Origin: a virus
Strand: one strand, 5' to 3'
Length of the DNA: 35,748 nt
IMG/VR virus record: IMGVR_UViG_3300004152_000002
Coordinates: 1-35,748 of that record
Made by a program: the position numbers and the translations under genes. Under the pieces are notes generated by a model. The model saw only the letters and a program-made list of their open reading frames with translations. It was not told the DNA's origin and did no database searches. Positions 12,899-19,641 of the stretch are shown here, piece after piece; the stretch's first letter is position 1; every line of letters begins with the position of its first letter.

Positions 12899-14780
12899 TC
12901 TCGCCGTCGTCCTGGCGCGGGTTTACGGTCTGTATGATCCGCCTCCGGATATCACGATCTCCGAATGGGCGATCCGGAATCGCATTCTCCCGAAGGGCAC
13001 GACGTCGCGGCCGGGCCCGTTCAAGCCCGAACAATTCCAGATCGAAATGATGAACGTCGTCCTCGATCCCCTCGTTCACGAGATCGTCGTCCAGAAGAGT
13101 ACGCAAGTCGGCTATAGCGACGCGGTCCTAAACAACGTGTGCGGATATTTCATCGATGTCGATCCGAAACCGATCATGTTCGTCCAACCGACGATCGACA
13201 ACGCGAAGGACTACGGAAAAAAGCGGCTCAAACCCATGATCGACGCGTGTCCCGCATTGAACGCGAAGATCCGGCCAGCGTCGACACGGCGGGCCAGCAA
13301 CACGTTAGCCTTGAAGGAGTTCCCCGGCGGGTTCCTGAAATTGACGGGCGCAAACTCGGGCGCCGGTTTGCGCAGCGATCCGGTCCCGATCGTTCTCTTC
13401 GATGAGGTCGACGGTTATCCCCTGGACATAGACGGCGAGGGCGATCCTCTTGCGATCGGGACGCGGCGGACGGATGGATTCGCCGATTGGAAAATTATCA
13501 AGGGATCGACGCCGGCGAAACCGAAAGGGATCTCACCGATCGAGCGCGCGTTCCTCCGGTCGGACATGCGGCGCTTTTACGTTCCTTGTCCCTTTTGCCG
13601 ATTAAAGCAAGTCCTCTGGTGGAGGGATCCCGTCTCGAAAATATACCGCCTCTTCTACTCGTCCAACGCGGACGGACAGGTCGACCCCTCGAGCGTCGCG
13701 TTCCTCTGTGCCGGCTGCCAGGGGAAGATCCCCGAACGCTACAAACAACAGATGATCAACGGCGGGGAGTGGATCGCCGAATTTCCGGACCGGCCGATCG
13801 TGGGGTTCCATATCAACGCGCTCTATTCCCCTTGGCGCGAAAATTGGGGGGCGCTCGCGCAAGAGTGGCACGAAGCGAACAAAGAACAGAACCCCGAAAA
13901 ATTGAAAGCCTTTATCAACCTCCGCCTTGGCGAGACGTGGGAAGAACAGGGCGACGCGGTCGAGGCGGTCGCCTTGAAGGAACGCCTCAAACCATACGCG
14001 GCGGAAGTCCCCGACGGCGTCGGACTCCTCACGGCGTCGGTCGACGTCCAGGGCGATCGCCTGGAGTGCGTCGTCAAAGGATGGGGCGAAAAAGAGGAAT
14101 CCTGGCTGATCGCCTACCAACAGTTTTTCGGGGACCCCGGGCAAGAGGAAGTCTGGAACGAGCTCGACAAATTTCTTCTCGGAACGTGGGATCACGTCTC
14201 CGGCCAGAAGGTACGGATCACTTGCACCATGATCGACTCCGGCGGTCTCCACACGGACGAGGTATATCGATTCTGCAAAGCACGCCAACAGCGGCGCATT
14301 TTTTGCCTCAAGGGATCGAGCGAAGCGGGGAAAGAGATTCTCGGGAAATTCTCGACGAACAATCAATACAGGGTGAAACTCTGGATCATCGGGACGGACA
14401 CGGCGAAGGATCGCATTTTCGCGCGGCTCAAGATACCGGCGCCCGGGCCTGGATTCATGCACATCCCCGACTTCATCGAGGATGAATACCTCGCACAGTT
14501 GACGGCGGAGAAGGCGGTGCGTCGATATCGGCGCGGGAAGGGCACGGTCCGCGAATACGTGAAGACGCGCGCCAGGAATGAGGCGCTCGATCTGGAGGTC
14601 TATGCGCTCGCGGCGCTCTATGTCCTCGGACAGGCGACGATCCGCAAACTTGGAGAGTATGCAGCGGCGTTGCGGCTGCCTCCAGGGAATCCTCCAGGAG
14701 GATCCACAGGGGGAACGGGAGGAGCGGGGGGCATTCGAGGGCGGCCAGGAGGGGGTTCGTCGTGGGTCCAGGGTTGGTGA
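12861..14780 (+). CDS. terL: terminase large subunit, lambda gpA type
   Basis: 639 residues. ATPase domain: Walker A-like QKSTQVGYSDA (78-88), as in gpA enzymes that lack a classical P-loop, and Walker B IVLFDEVD (177-184). A zinc knuckle insertion has Cys 243/246 and 283/286 (CPFC, CAGC). The nuclease domain begins at about 390 with SVDVQGDR (Asp 395). C-terminal 35 residues are Gly/Pro-rich. It drives DNA packaging and cuts concatemers at cos or pac with the small subunit. The gpA type suggests, but does not prove, cohesive ends. One base separates its stop from the end of the convergent minus-strand gene. Confidence 0.95.
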   Translation: MPETQSHQSAKANLAVVLARVYGLYDPPPDITISEWAIRNRILPKGTTSRPGPFKPEQFQIEMMNVVLDPLVHEIVVQKSTQVGYSDAVLNNVCGYFIDVDPKPIMFVQPTIDNAKDYGKKRLKPMIDACPALNAKIRPASTRRASNTLALKEFPGGFLKLTGANSGAGLRSDPVPIVLFDEVDGYPLDIDGEGDPLAIGTRRTDGFADWKIIKGSTPAKPKGISPIERAFLRSDMRRFYVPCPFCRLKQVLWWRDPVSKIYRLFYSSNADGQVDPSSVAFLCAGCQGKIPERYKQQMINGGEWIAEFPDRPIVGFHINALYSPWRENWGALAQEWHEANKEQNPEKLKAFINLRLGETWEEQGDAVEAVALKERLKPYAAEVPDGVGLLTASVDVQGDRLECVVKGWGEKEESWLIAYQQFFGDPGQEEVWNELDKFLLGTWDHVSGQKVRITCTMIDSGGLHTDEVYRFCKARQQRRIFCLKGSSEAGKEILGKFSTNNQYRVKLWIIGTDTAKDRIFARLKIPAPGPGFMHIPDFIEDEYLAQLTAEKAVRRYRRGKGTVREYVKTRARNEALDLEVYALAALYVLGQATIRKLGEYAAALRLPPGNPPGGSTGGTGGAGGIRGRPGGGSSWVQGW

Positions 14781-14781
14781 T

Positions 14782-14961
14782 TCAGGCTTTCTTTTTCGTG
14801 GAGATGCCGCCGTTCGCCAGATATAACGTGATCGCCTCGCGGATCAGGAATCCAAACGAGCGTTCCTTTTCTTGCTTTAGGCGCTCCAGGGCTTTCCTCT
14901 GATTCGGAGTGATGAGGATATTCACGGCGATGGACGGGTTCTCGGATTTTGCTTTGGACAT
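14782..14961 (-). CDS. ribbon-helix-helix transcriptional regulator
   Basis: 59 residues on the minus strand. A short basic/polar arm, a beta strand (SIAVNILIT), helix A (PNQRKALERLKQEKE), a turn with RSFGFLI, and helix B (REAITLYLA), ending in a basic tail (STKKKA), which is the Arc/CopG-type ribbon-helix-helix plan. It would bind DNA as a dimer through the strand. No ribosome site is present; the predicted -10 box lies so close that the message would start at or next to the ATG. Convergent with the large terminase gene and divergent from 15086. Probably represses itself and the accessory genes downstream. Confidence 0.8.
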   Translation of the reverse strand: MSKAKSENPSIAVNILITPNQRKALERLKQEKERSFGFLIREAITLYLANGGISTKKKA

Positions 14962-14967
14962 GCCCTA

Positions 14968-14997
14968 TCTATAGACCTTTAAGTGCCTTTAAGTCAA
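14968..14997 (-). promoter_or_regulatory. promoter of the ribbon-helix-helix gene, probably leaderless
   Basis: Read on the minus strand: TTGACT (complement of 14992-14997) as -35, an 18-base spacer, and TATAGA (complement of 14968-14973) as -10. Transcription would start about seven bases on, at the ATG at 14961, giving a leaderless message like lambda cI from PRM. The spacer is filled by the two operator-like repeats. Confidence 0.6.
14975..14994. promoter_or_regulatory. tandem operator-like repeats
   Basis: ACCTTTAAGT (14975-14984) and GCCTTTAAGT (14985-14994) are two copies of CCTTTAAGT with a 10-bp period, placing them on the same face of the helix. They lie inside the promoter spacer. 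Ribbon-helix-helix dimers commonly bind cooperatively to short repeats at about 10-bp spacing, so this is the likely autoregulatory operator. A related octamer, CTTAAAGG, also appears at 12242 in the gap before the terminase genes. Confidence 0.6.
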
Positions 14998-15045
14998 CAG
15001 GAAAGCGAATTGGGAACTAGCAGTACTAAAGGACTATGGACAGCA

Positions 15046-15074
15046 CCTAAAGACGGCGAGAGACTGTCTTTAGG
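15046..15074 (+). promoter_or_regulatory. inverted repeat overlapping a ribosome binding site
   Basis: CCTAAAGAC (15046-15054) and GTCTTTAGG (15066-15074) are perfect 9-bp arms around 11 bases; a wider GACAG/CTGTC pair (15039-15043, 15064-15068) overlaps them. The right arm runs into TAGGAGG (15071-15077), the ribosome site of the gene at 15086, so RNA folding could hide it. It could also be a DNA operator: the arms resemble the TGTCTAAA repeats at 942-959. Confidence 0.55.
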
Positions 15075-15085
15075 AGGCGGTCCCC

Positions 15086-15283
15086 ATGACAAGGCTAGAA
15101 CACATGATCAGAGTCTCCGGGGCGCAGTGGGTCGGGATACAGGAAACGGACGGCGTTTCTCTTGTCCTCTTTCGCGATCCTGTGAGCGGAACGGGTTGTG
15201 CATTGAAGCAAGATGCGGTCACGCCGGAGGCGATCGACCGGAAACTCAAAGAGGCGCGCGAAAGGTTCGGGATAAGGCCATGA
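15086..15283 (+). CDS. small hypothetical protein
   Basis: 65 residues, led by TAGGAGG eight bases ahead of the ATG. Strand-rich N-terminal half (GAQWVGIQETDGVSLVLFRDPVSGTGCAL) and a helical end (EAIDRKLKEARERFG). No family recognised. First gene of the accessory block between terminase and portal; its translation may be gated by the inverted repeat. ATGA overlap with the next gene. Confidence 0.6.
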   Translation: MTRLEHMIRVSGAQWVGIQETDGVSLVLFRDPVSGTGCALKQDAVTPEAIDRKLKEARERFGIRP

Positions 15284-15873
15284 CGAACCGGATCAGAATT
15301 CTCGCGCTCGCACTCGCGGCGTTGACGGCTTTCGCGGCGCCGGCCGACTCGACGGCCAATCTTGAAACCGCGGACTTGCTCCGTATGCGCGGAATCCTCC
15401 GCGAATCGATCGCCGAAATGAATCACCGCGGGCGTGTCCCGATCGACGGTGTCGTCGGCGGAATGATAAATAACGCTTGGCAGACGGTCTCTCATCCGGC
15501 GGATCCCTCGCGGCTCGGTTGCGGTTGGCAATCAAATTTCCTCCTATCCAAACTCCAAGCGATCCCCGGTTGGACGTTTGAGTTGCGATATGAGTTCGGA
15601 TTTTCGTCCCCCATCTTTCTCCCGCATCAATGGATCACGGCTCACGGTCCCCGCGGGCGATCCGTGGGAAGGAATCACGGAGGCGAGACAATGACGAACG
15701 AACCTCTCGATCAGATCGTCGGGATGATCTTCTTTGTGTGTTCGTTCTGTTTTCTCGTTTACTTCGCGCGCGCCGCATGGCGTTCCTTCCGATCCCCCGA
15801 ATTCCATCGGGATATCGAAAAACTTCGCGAGAATCGCCGTCGCCGGCGCGACGCGAGAAGGCGGTCGCGATGA
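15280..15873 (+). CDS. secreted protein, probably frameshifted near its end and read into the next gene
   Basis: From ATG 15280 the frame runs 197 residues. Residues 1-20 are a clear signal peptide (RIRILALALAALTAFAAPA), so the mature part is exported. Residues 30-118 look natural (RGILRESIAEMNHRGRVPIDGVVGG ... SNFLLSKLQAIPGWTFELRYEFGF). The stretch around residues 119-137 (HGPRGRSVGRNHGGE) looks wrong, while the +1 frame from about 15655 gives DPWEGITEARQ and a TGA that overlaps a well-placed ATG at 15691. A one-base slip or mutation near the C/G-run at about 15648-15656 would explain this. Function unknown. Confidence 0.5.
   Translation: MTNRIRILALALAALTAFAAPADSTANLETADLLRMRGILRESIAEMNHRGRVPIDGVVGGMINNAWQTVSHPADPSRLGCGWQSNFLLSKLQAIPGWTFELRYEFGFSSPIFLPHQWITAHGPRGRSVGRNHGGETMTNEPLDQIVGMIFFVCSFCFLVYFARAAWRSFRSPEFHRDIEKLRENRRRRRDARRRSR
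15691..15873 (+). CDS. small single-pass membrane protein, probable separate gene
   Basis: 60 residues from ATG 15691, with GGAGGCGAGACA immediately upstream giving a good ribosome site. One membrane helix (VGMIFFVCSFCFLVYFARAAW), then a strongly basic cytoplasmic tail (LRENRRRRRDARRR), so N-out/C-in topology. It is in frame with the secreted protein, but start signal and topology suggest an independent product. No family recognised; a superinfection-exclusion or spanin-like role would be a guess. Confidence 0.5.
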   Translation: MTNEPLDQIVGMIFFVCSFCFLVYFARAAWRSFRSPEFHRDIEKLRENRRRRRDARRRSR

Positions 15874-16181
15874 GCTCCTCGTTCAAACACACGATCGTGC
15901 GTCTCACCCCAGAGGGGGAAGACTATGCGAACAAGGTCCGCGGCAGCGATCCTGGACAGGTTCCGGCATGGCAGGCGCAATGCTCCGGGAGCACGCGAGA
16001 TCGTTTTTGCGGGGAGCGGATCCGTTGGCTCTGTGGCTGGCAATACGTCACAGACGCCGCGGGGAGAGTCTCGACAGCGGGAAGAAAGTATTGCGACGCG
16101 CACGCCCTAAAGTTTTGCAAATCGCATCGTCTCGCGATCCCCGACGAGCTACGCGCGCCGGCGGAACAGGAGAGGCCATGA
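15870..16181 (+). CDS. small Cys-rich hypothetical protein
   Basis: 103 residues starting at an ATGA overlap. Six Cys and several His: QAQCSGSTRDRFCGERIRWLCGW, then KYCDAHALKFCKSH. Spacing suits a structural zinc site. No family recognised. Continues the coupled chain of small genes in the accessory block. Confidence 0.6.
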   Translation: MSSSFKHTIVRLTPEGEDYANKVRGSDPGQVPAWQAQCSGSTRDRFCGERIRWLCGWQYVTDAAGRVSTAGRKYCDAHALKFCKSHRLAIPDELRAPAEQERP

Positions 16182-16429
16182 GAAAAATCAGACTTGGGCC
16201 TGTTGCTGGCATGTATCACAGGGAACTGCAGGAAGCGAAAGAAACGATCCGGGAGCTCCAATTCAAAATCGAAGCCTATGGAGTGCTCGCGGAATTCGCG
16301 ATCGCTAATCTCCCTCCAGAGGCGAGGACGATGTTCGGCAATGGTCTCTTCCGACTTGCGGCGGGACACACACGAGGAGAACACCCTTTGCAGTGGTCTT
16401 TTCAGGATAGGACGGTCAAAAAACTATGA
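16178..16429 (+). CDS. small hypothetical protein with coiled-coil segment
   Basis: 83 residues, ATGA overlap with the previous gene and AGGAGAGG ahead. The segment HRELQEAKETIRELQFKIEAYGVLAEFA is a probable coiled coil; the rest is short and polar. No family recognised. Confidence 0.55.
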   Translation: MRKIRLGPVAGMYHRELQEAKETIRELQFKIEAYGVLAEFAIANLPPEARTMFGNGLFRLAAGHTRGEHPLQWSFQDRTVKKL

Positions 16430-16638
16430 AATCCTTCGCGGTCGAGGCGTATTTCCCGGAAATCAAGCCGGCGCATTGCGCGTATCAGTCCGTAGTCGTC
16501 AGGGTGAGCGGAATGAGCGTTGCGGCGCGCGTCGCGATCGAGGAGATTCGGCGTCGCCCGGAAATGCGCGGAAAGCACGTCACGGTCGCCAAGTTGACGA
16601 TCTCCGAGGTCCGCGGTGTTGCTTCCCCGGAACAGTAG
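16426..16638 (+). CDS. small hypothetical protein
   Basis: 70 residues, again joined by an ATGA overlap. An alpha/beta miniprotein: AYQSVVVRVSG (strand), MSVAARVAIEEIRRRPEMRG (helix), KHVTVAKLTISEV (strand). The layout resembles a small ferredoxin-like or DNA-contacting fold, but no family is recognised. Confidence 0.55.
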   Translation: MKSFAVEAYFPEIKPAHCAYQSVVVRVSGMSVAARVAIEEIRRRPEMRGKHVTVAKLTISEVRGVASPEQ

Positions 16639-16696
16639 TACCAAAGTAATCTCGCGGTCCGGAGCGGTCGCTATAAAATTGAATCAGGAGGATGCT

Positions 16697-17311
16697 ATGA
16701 GACGAATTCTATCCGCCCTCGGGTTGATCGGACTTCTCGCCGCCGGCGCATTCGCGCAAACGAAGACGGCCGACTCGACCGTATTCGGCCTTCACCTCGG
16801 AGAAAGACTATCTCTCCCCGAATGCGTGCACTTGAAAAAGAGCACGCTCTATCTGGAAAATGACGGGGTCGTCTGTTTCGAGAGGTCGATCGCCGCGTGG
16901 GAAAAAAGCAAATGGAGCTCCCCGGTGTTCGATGAGACGGTGACGATCCTCTTTCCCTTCGGGCGGAAGCCGGCGCTCGCCTCCAAGTATAAAATCGTCG
17001 GGCAGGTGGTGGAGGGAAATCTGGAGTCGATCGGATTCAACACCTCGGGGATTACGGCTCAGGAAGAAGTCCTCGAGGGATTGCGCGCAAAGTACGGCGA
17101 TCCGACGAAGACGGTCAACGAAACAAAAGAGAATGCGGTCGGCGCGCGATTCGATTCTCAGGTCGCGGTCTGGGAGTTCGATAATCTGACGGTGATTTTT
17201 CAGGGAACTACGGATCGGATCGACAGCGGACTCGTGAACATTGACACGAGGAAGGGCGCCAAGTTCCGGGCTCGACTGCTAGGCAATTCTCAAACCGGTC
17301 CGAAACTTTAG
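16697..17311 (+). CDS. exported periplasmic-type protein of unknown function
   Basis: 204 residues from ATG 16697 behind AGGAGG. Signal peptide at 1-20 (ILSALGLIGLLAAGAFA) with a likely cut after AFA. The mature part opens with STVFGLHLGERLSLPEC and later has LEGLRAKYGDPT, phrases typical of chromosomal periplasmic proteins in Gram-negative bacteria ('FG...G..l.LPeC', 'L..KYG.P'). Cys 43 and 60 could form a disulfide. It is not a recognised virion protein; as a phage-borne exported host-type protein it is a lysogenic-conversion candidate. A hairpin follows at 17377. Confidence 0.65.
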   Translation: MRRILSALGLIGLLAAGAFAQTKTADSTVFGLHLGERLSLPECVHLKKSTLYLENDGVVCFERSIAAWEKSKWSSPVFDETVTILFPFGRKPALASKYKIVGQVVEGNLESIGFNTSGITAQEEVLEGLRAKYGDPTKTVNETKENAVGARFDSQVAVWEFDNLTVIFQGTTDRIDSGLVNIDTRKGAKFRARLLGNSQTGPKL

Positions 17312-17376
17312 AGGCTCCGGTTCCCCTTGCGCCACATGGTAAAATGGGTCATTCCACCATTGCGCAAACCGCTTAC

Positions 17377-17409
17377 ACGGCGCCCCGGTCCCCCGACTCT
17401 TGGCGCCGT
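17377..17409 (+). terminator. hairpin between accessory block and structural genes
   Basis: ACGGCGCC (17377-17384) and GGCGCCGT (17402-17409) form a perfect 8-bp stem with a 17-base loop. Only a short mixed CTCTTG run follows, so it is at best a weak intrinsic terminator. The 170-base gap (17312-17482) around it also holds ATGGT/ACCAT arms and an AT-rich TATAGGCATTCTATAGTACT patch that might carry a promoter for the structural operon. Confidence 0.35.
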
Positions 17410-17482
17410 CCTCTTGTCACATCACGCAATATAGGCATTCTATAGTACTGGAACGCACGGTCCTGCCCGTATCTTCGGGACA

Positions 17483-18097
17483 GTGGCACCGATCATTCCA
17501 GGGACGGTCCCCAAAAACTTCCCCGCGGGAACGACTGTCAAGTTCTCGCGGACGTTGGGCGATTATCTTCCCTCGGACGGTTGGGCCTATACGATCTATC
17601 TGAACGGTCTCACCCAAAAATTCAACAAGGCCGCGAGCGTCGACGACGAAGGCGTGTTCCAAATCGTGTTCGATCCCACGGACACGGCGAGTCTTATCCC
17701 CGGTCCCTATCGATATGCGGAACGCCTCACCAATGCGACAACCGGCGAGACTTACGATCTCCACGGCGACGAGCTCGTGATCGTGATCGAACCGAACGTC
17801 GCATCGGCGGCCGCGGGAGTCTTCAACACATGGGAAGAAAGAACCCTGGCGATCGTCGAGGCGGCGATCTCCGGCCGGCTGACTGCGGATCTCCAGGCCT
17901 ACCAGATCGCGGGAAGATCCGTCTCCAAGATACCGATCCAGGAATTGCGCACGATCCGCGGGGAGTTACGCGCCGCGATGTGGCGTCAGAACAACCCGGG
18001 GAAATTGGGCGTCCCCTTTAGGGTCGGATTCCCGCCAGAGCAAGAGAACGAGGCACTCCCGCCGACATGGGTCGACGTCACGGGGCTCGACCGATGA
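17483..18097 (+). CDS. gpW-like head-completion protein with N-terminal Ig-like domain
   Basis: 204 residues from GTG 17483. The C-terminal 90 residues are helical, with LQAYQIAGRSVSKIPIQELRTIRGELRAAM, resembling the gpW / DUF6148-type 'Y.i.gR...~i...EL..~r..L' pattern, and the gene sits just before the portal, where lambda W is. The N-terminal half is beta-rich (FPAGTTVKFSRTLGDYLPSDGWAYTIYL ... DEGVFQIVFDPT ... LHGDELVIVIEPN) and reads as an Ig-like or bacterial surface-type domain not present in lambda W. The two-domain architecture is unusual. ATGA overlap with the portal. Confidence 0.6.
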   Translation: MAPIIPGTVPKNFPAGTTVKFSRTLGDYLPSDGWAYTIYLNGLTQKFNKAASVDDEGVFQIVFDPTDTASLIPGPYRYAERLTNATTGETYDLHGDELVIVIEPNVASAAAGVFNTWEERTLAIVEAAISGRLTADLQAYQIAGRSVSKIPIQELRTIRGELRAAMWRQNNPGKLGVPFRVGFPPEQENEALPPTWVDVTGLDR

Positions 18098-19641
18098 AGA
18101 CTCCCGCCTGGATCCGCAAGATCGCGAATTTCTTCACGGGCCGGCGATCGCTGACAGTTTTCAAGGGAGCGATGGGCGGGCGCTTTACGGAGGACTGGTT
18201 TGCCTCGATCCTTTCCGCCGATCAGGAAATCAAGGGCAACATGCGGATCCTTCGCGCGCGATCGCGCGAAATGTCCCGCAACAATCCCGTCGCCAAAGCC
18301 TTTCTCAAAATCCTCCTCGGCAACGTCCTCGGAGAACGCGGGATCGGCTATCAGGCGCAAGTCCGGAACAGCGATGGAAAATTGAACGCGGGATTCAACA
18401 CGAAGATTGAGGAGGCCTGGGCCGATTGGGGGAAAAAAGGGAATTGCACGGTTGACGGAAAACTCTCCCTCCGGGCGGTCGAGAATCTGATCCTCAAAAG
18501 TATCGCCGTCGACGGCGAGGTCCTCGTTCGCCAGGTCCGCGGATTCCCTAACAAACATCGTTTCGCGATTCAGTTGATCGATGCGGATCAACTCGATCAC
18601 TTATTCTCGCGCGCCTCCTCGAAAACGGAGAACGAGATCCGCATGGGCGTCGAGGTCGACGTTTGGGGACGTCCGATCGCCTACCACATAAACGAAAAGC
18701 ATCCTTCCGATCTGGGCGGATCGCTCATGCGCACGCGCATCCCCGCCGATCAAATCCTCCATTTGTATGATCCGGATCGCGTGAATCAAACCCGCGGAGT
18801 GACGTGGTTTCATCCGTGCATGCTGGAATTGCGCATGCTAGGCGGATACGTCGAGGCGGAGCTCATCGCGGCGCGCACGGGCGCGGCGAAGATGGGTTTC
18901 CTCGTCACGACGGATGCCTCCTCGTATGTCGAACCGAATCCGGACGCGAAGTACAAGATTGACGCGCAACCCGGCGTGATCGAGCAACTCCCTCCAGGGC
19001 TGGATTTCAAAACGTGGAATCCGGATCACCCGGCGACGGCGTTTCCGATGTTCGTCAAAGCGATGTTGCGTTTTGTGGCGTCTTCTCTGGGCGTTTCCTA
19101 TAACGCGCTCGCCGCGGACCTGGAGGGCGTGAATTACTCTTCCATGCGGTCGGGGATGCTGATCGAGCGCGATCAGTGGAAAATGCTGCAATCGATGCTC
19201 AAGGAAGATCTCATGGCGCCGATATTCGAGTCCTGGATCTCCCTCGCACTCCTGGCCGGCGTCCTCGTTCTCGATTCCCGCGATCCTTCCCGGTTCCTGG
19301 CCGGCAAGTGGGAGGCGCGCGGTTGGATGTGGGTCGATCCGTTGAAGGACGTCCAGAGCGCGATCCTAGGGATCGGCGCGGGTCTGACGTCGCGCGACGC
19401 CGTGATCGCGGAGCAAGGCGGCGACGTGACGGAGGTGTTTGAGCAGTTGAAGGAAGAGAAGGATCTCGCCGACGAATACGATCTCGATCTGGCGATTACG
19501 GCGAAGGCGCCGGTCGTCAACAAGGGTCCGAAGGAAACGGTCGAACCCGAAGACGAGGAAGGCGCCGGCGAGGAAGAGGGCGGAAAGAAATCCGCGGCCG
19601 CGGGCGCCGGCCGGTTGATCGAATTGGGGAGGGCAAAATGA
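18094..19641 (+). CDS. portal protein, lambda gpB type
   Basis: 515 residues from ATG 18094, overlapping the preceding stop. Recognisable blocks: FKGAMGGRFTEDW, LRARSREMSRNNPVAKAFLKILLGNVLGE, EEAWADWGKKGNCTVDGKLSLRAVE, VDGEVLVRQVRG, FAIQLIDADQLD, ADQILHLYDPDRVNQTRGVTWFHP, LGVSYNALAADLEGVNYSSMRSG, all characteristic of lambda-family portals. It forms the dodecameric DNA gateway and docks terminase. The C-terminal end is acidic (EPEDEEGAGEEEGG). ATGA overlap with the protease-capsid gene. Confidence 0.95.
   Translation: MKTPAWIRKIANFFTGRRSLTVFKGAMGGRFTEDWFASILSADQEIKGNMRILRARSREMSRNNPVAKAFLKILLGNVLGERGIGYQAQVRNSDGKLNAGFNTKIEEAWADWGKKGNCTVDGKLSLRAVENLILKSIAVDGEVLVRQVRGFPNKHRFAIQLIDADQLDHLFSRASSKTENEIRMGVEVDVWGRPIAYHINEKHPSDLGGSLMRTRIPADQILHLYDPDRVNQTRGVTWFHPCMLELRMLGGYVEAELIAARTGAAKMGFLVTTDASSYVEPNPDAKYKIDAQPGVIEQLPPGLDFKTWNPDHPATAFPMFVKAMLRFVASSLGVSYNALAADLEGVNYSSMRSGMLIERDQWKMLQSMLKEDLMAPIFESWISLALLAGVLVLDSRDPSRFLAGKWEARGWMWVDPLKDVQSAILGIGAGLTSRDAVIAEQGGDVTEVFEQLKEEKDLADEYDLDLAITAKAPVVNKGPKETVEPEDEEGAGEEEGGKKSAAAGAGRLIELGRAK

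Noticed and set aside
13602-14462. 286-codon open frame on the minus strand
   Set aside because: Shadow of the large terminase gene, which has clear motifs in the plus frame.
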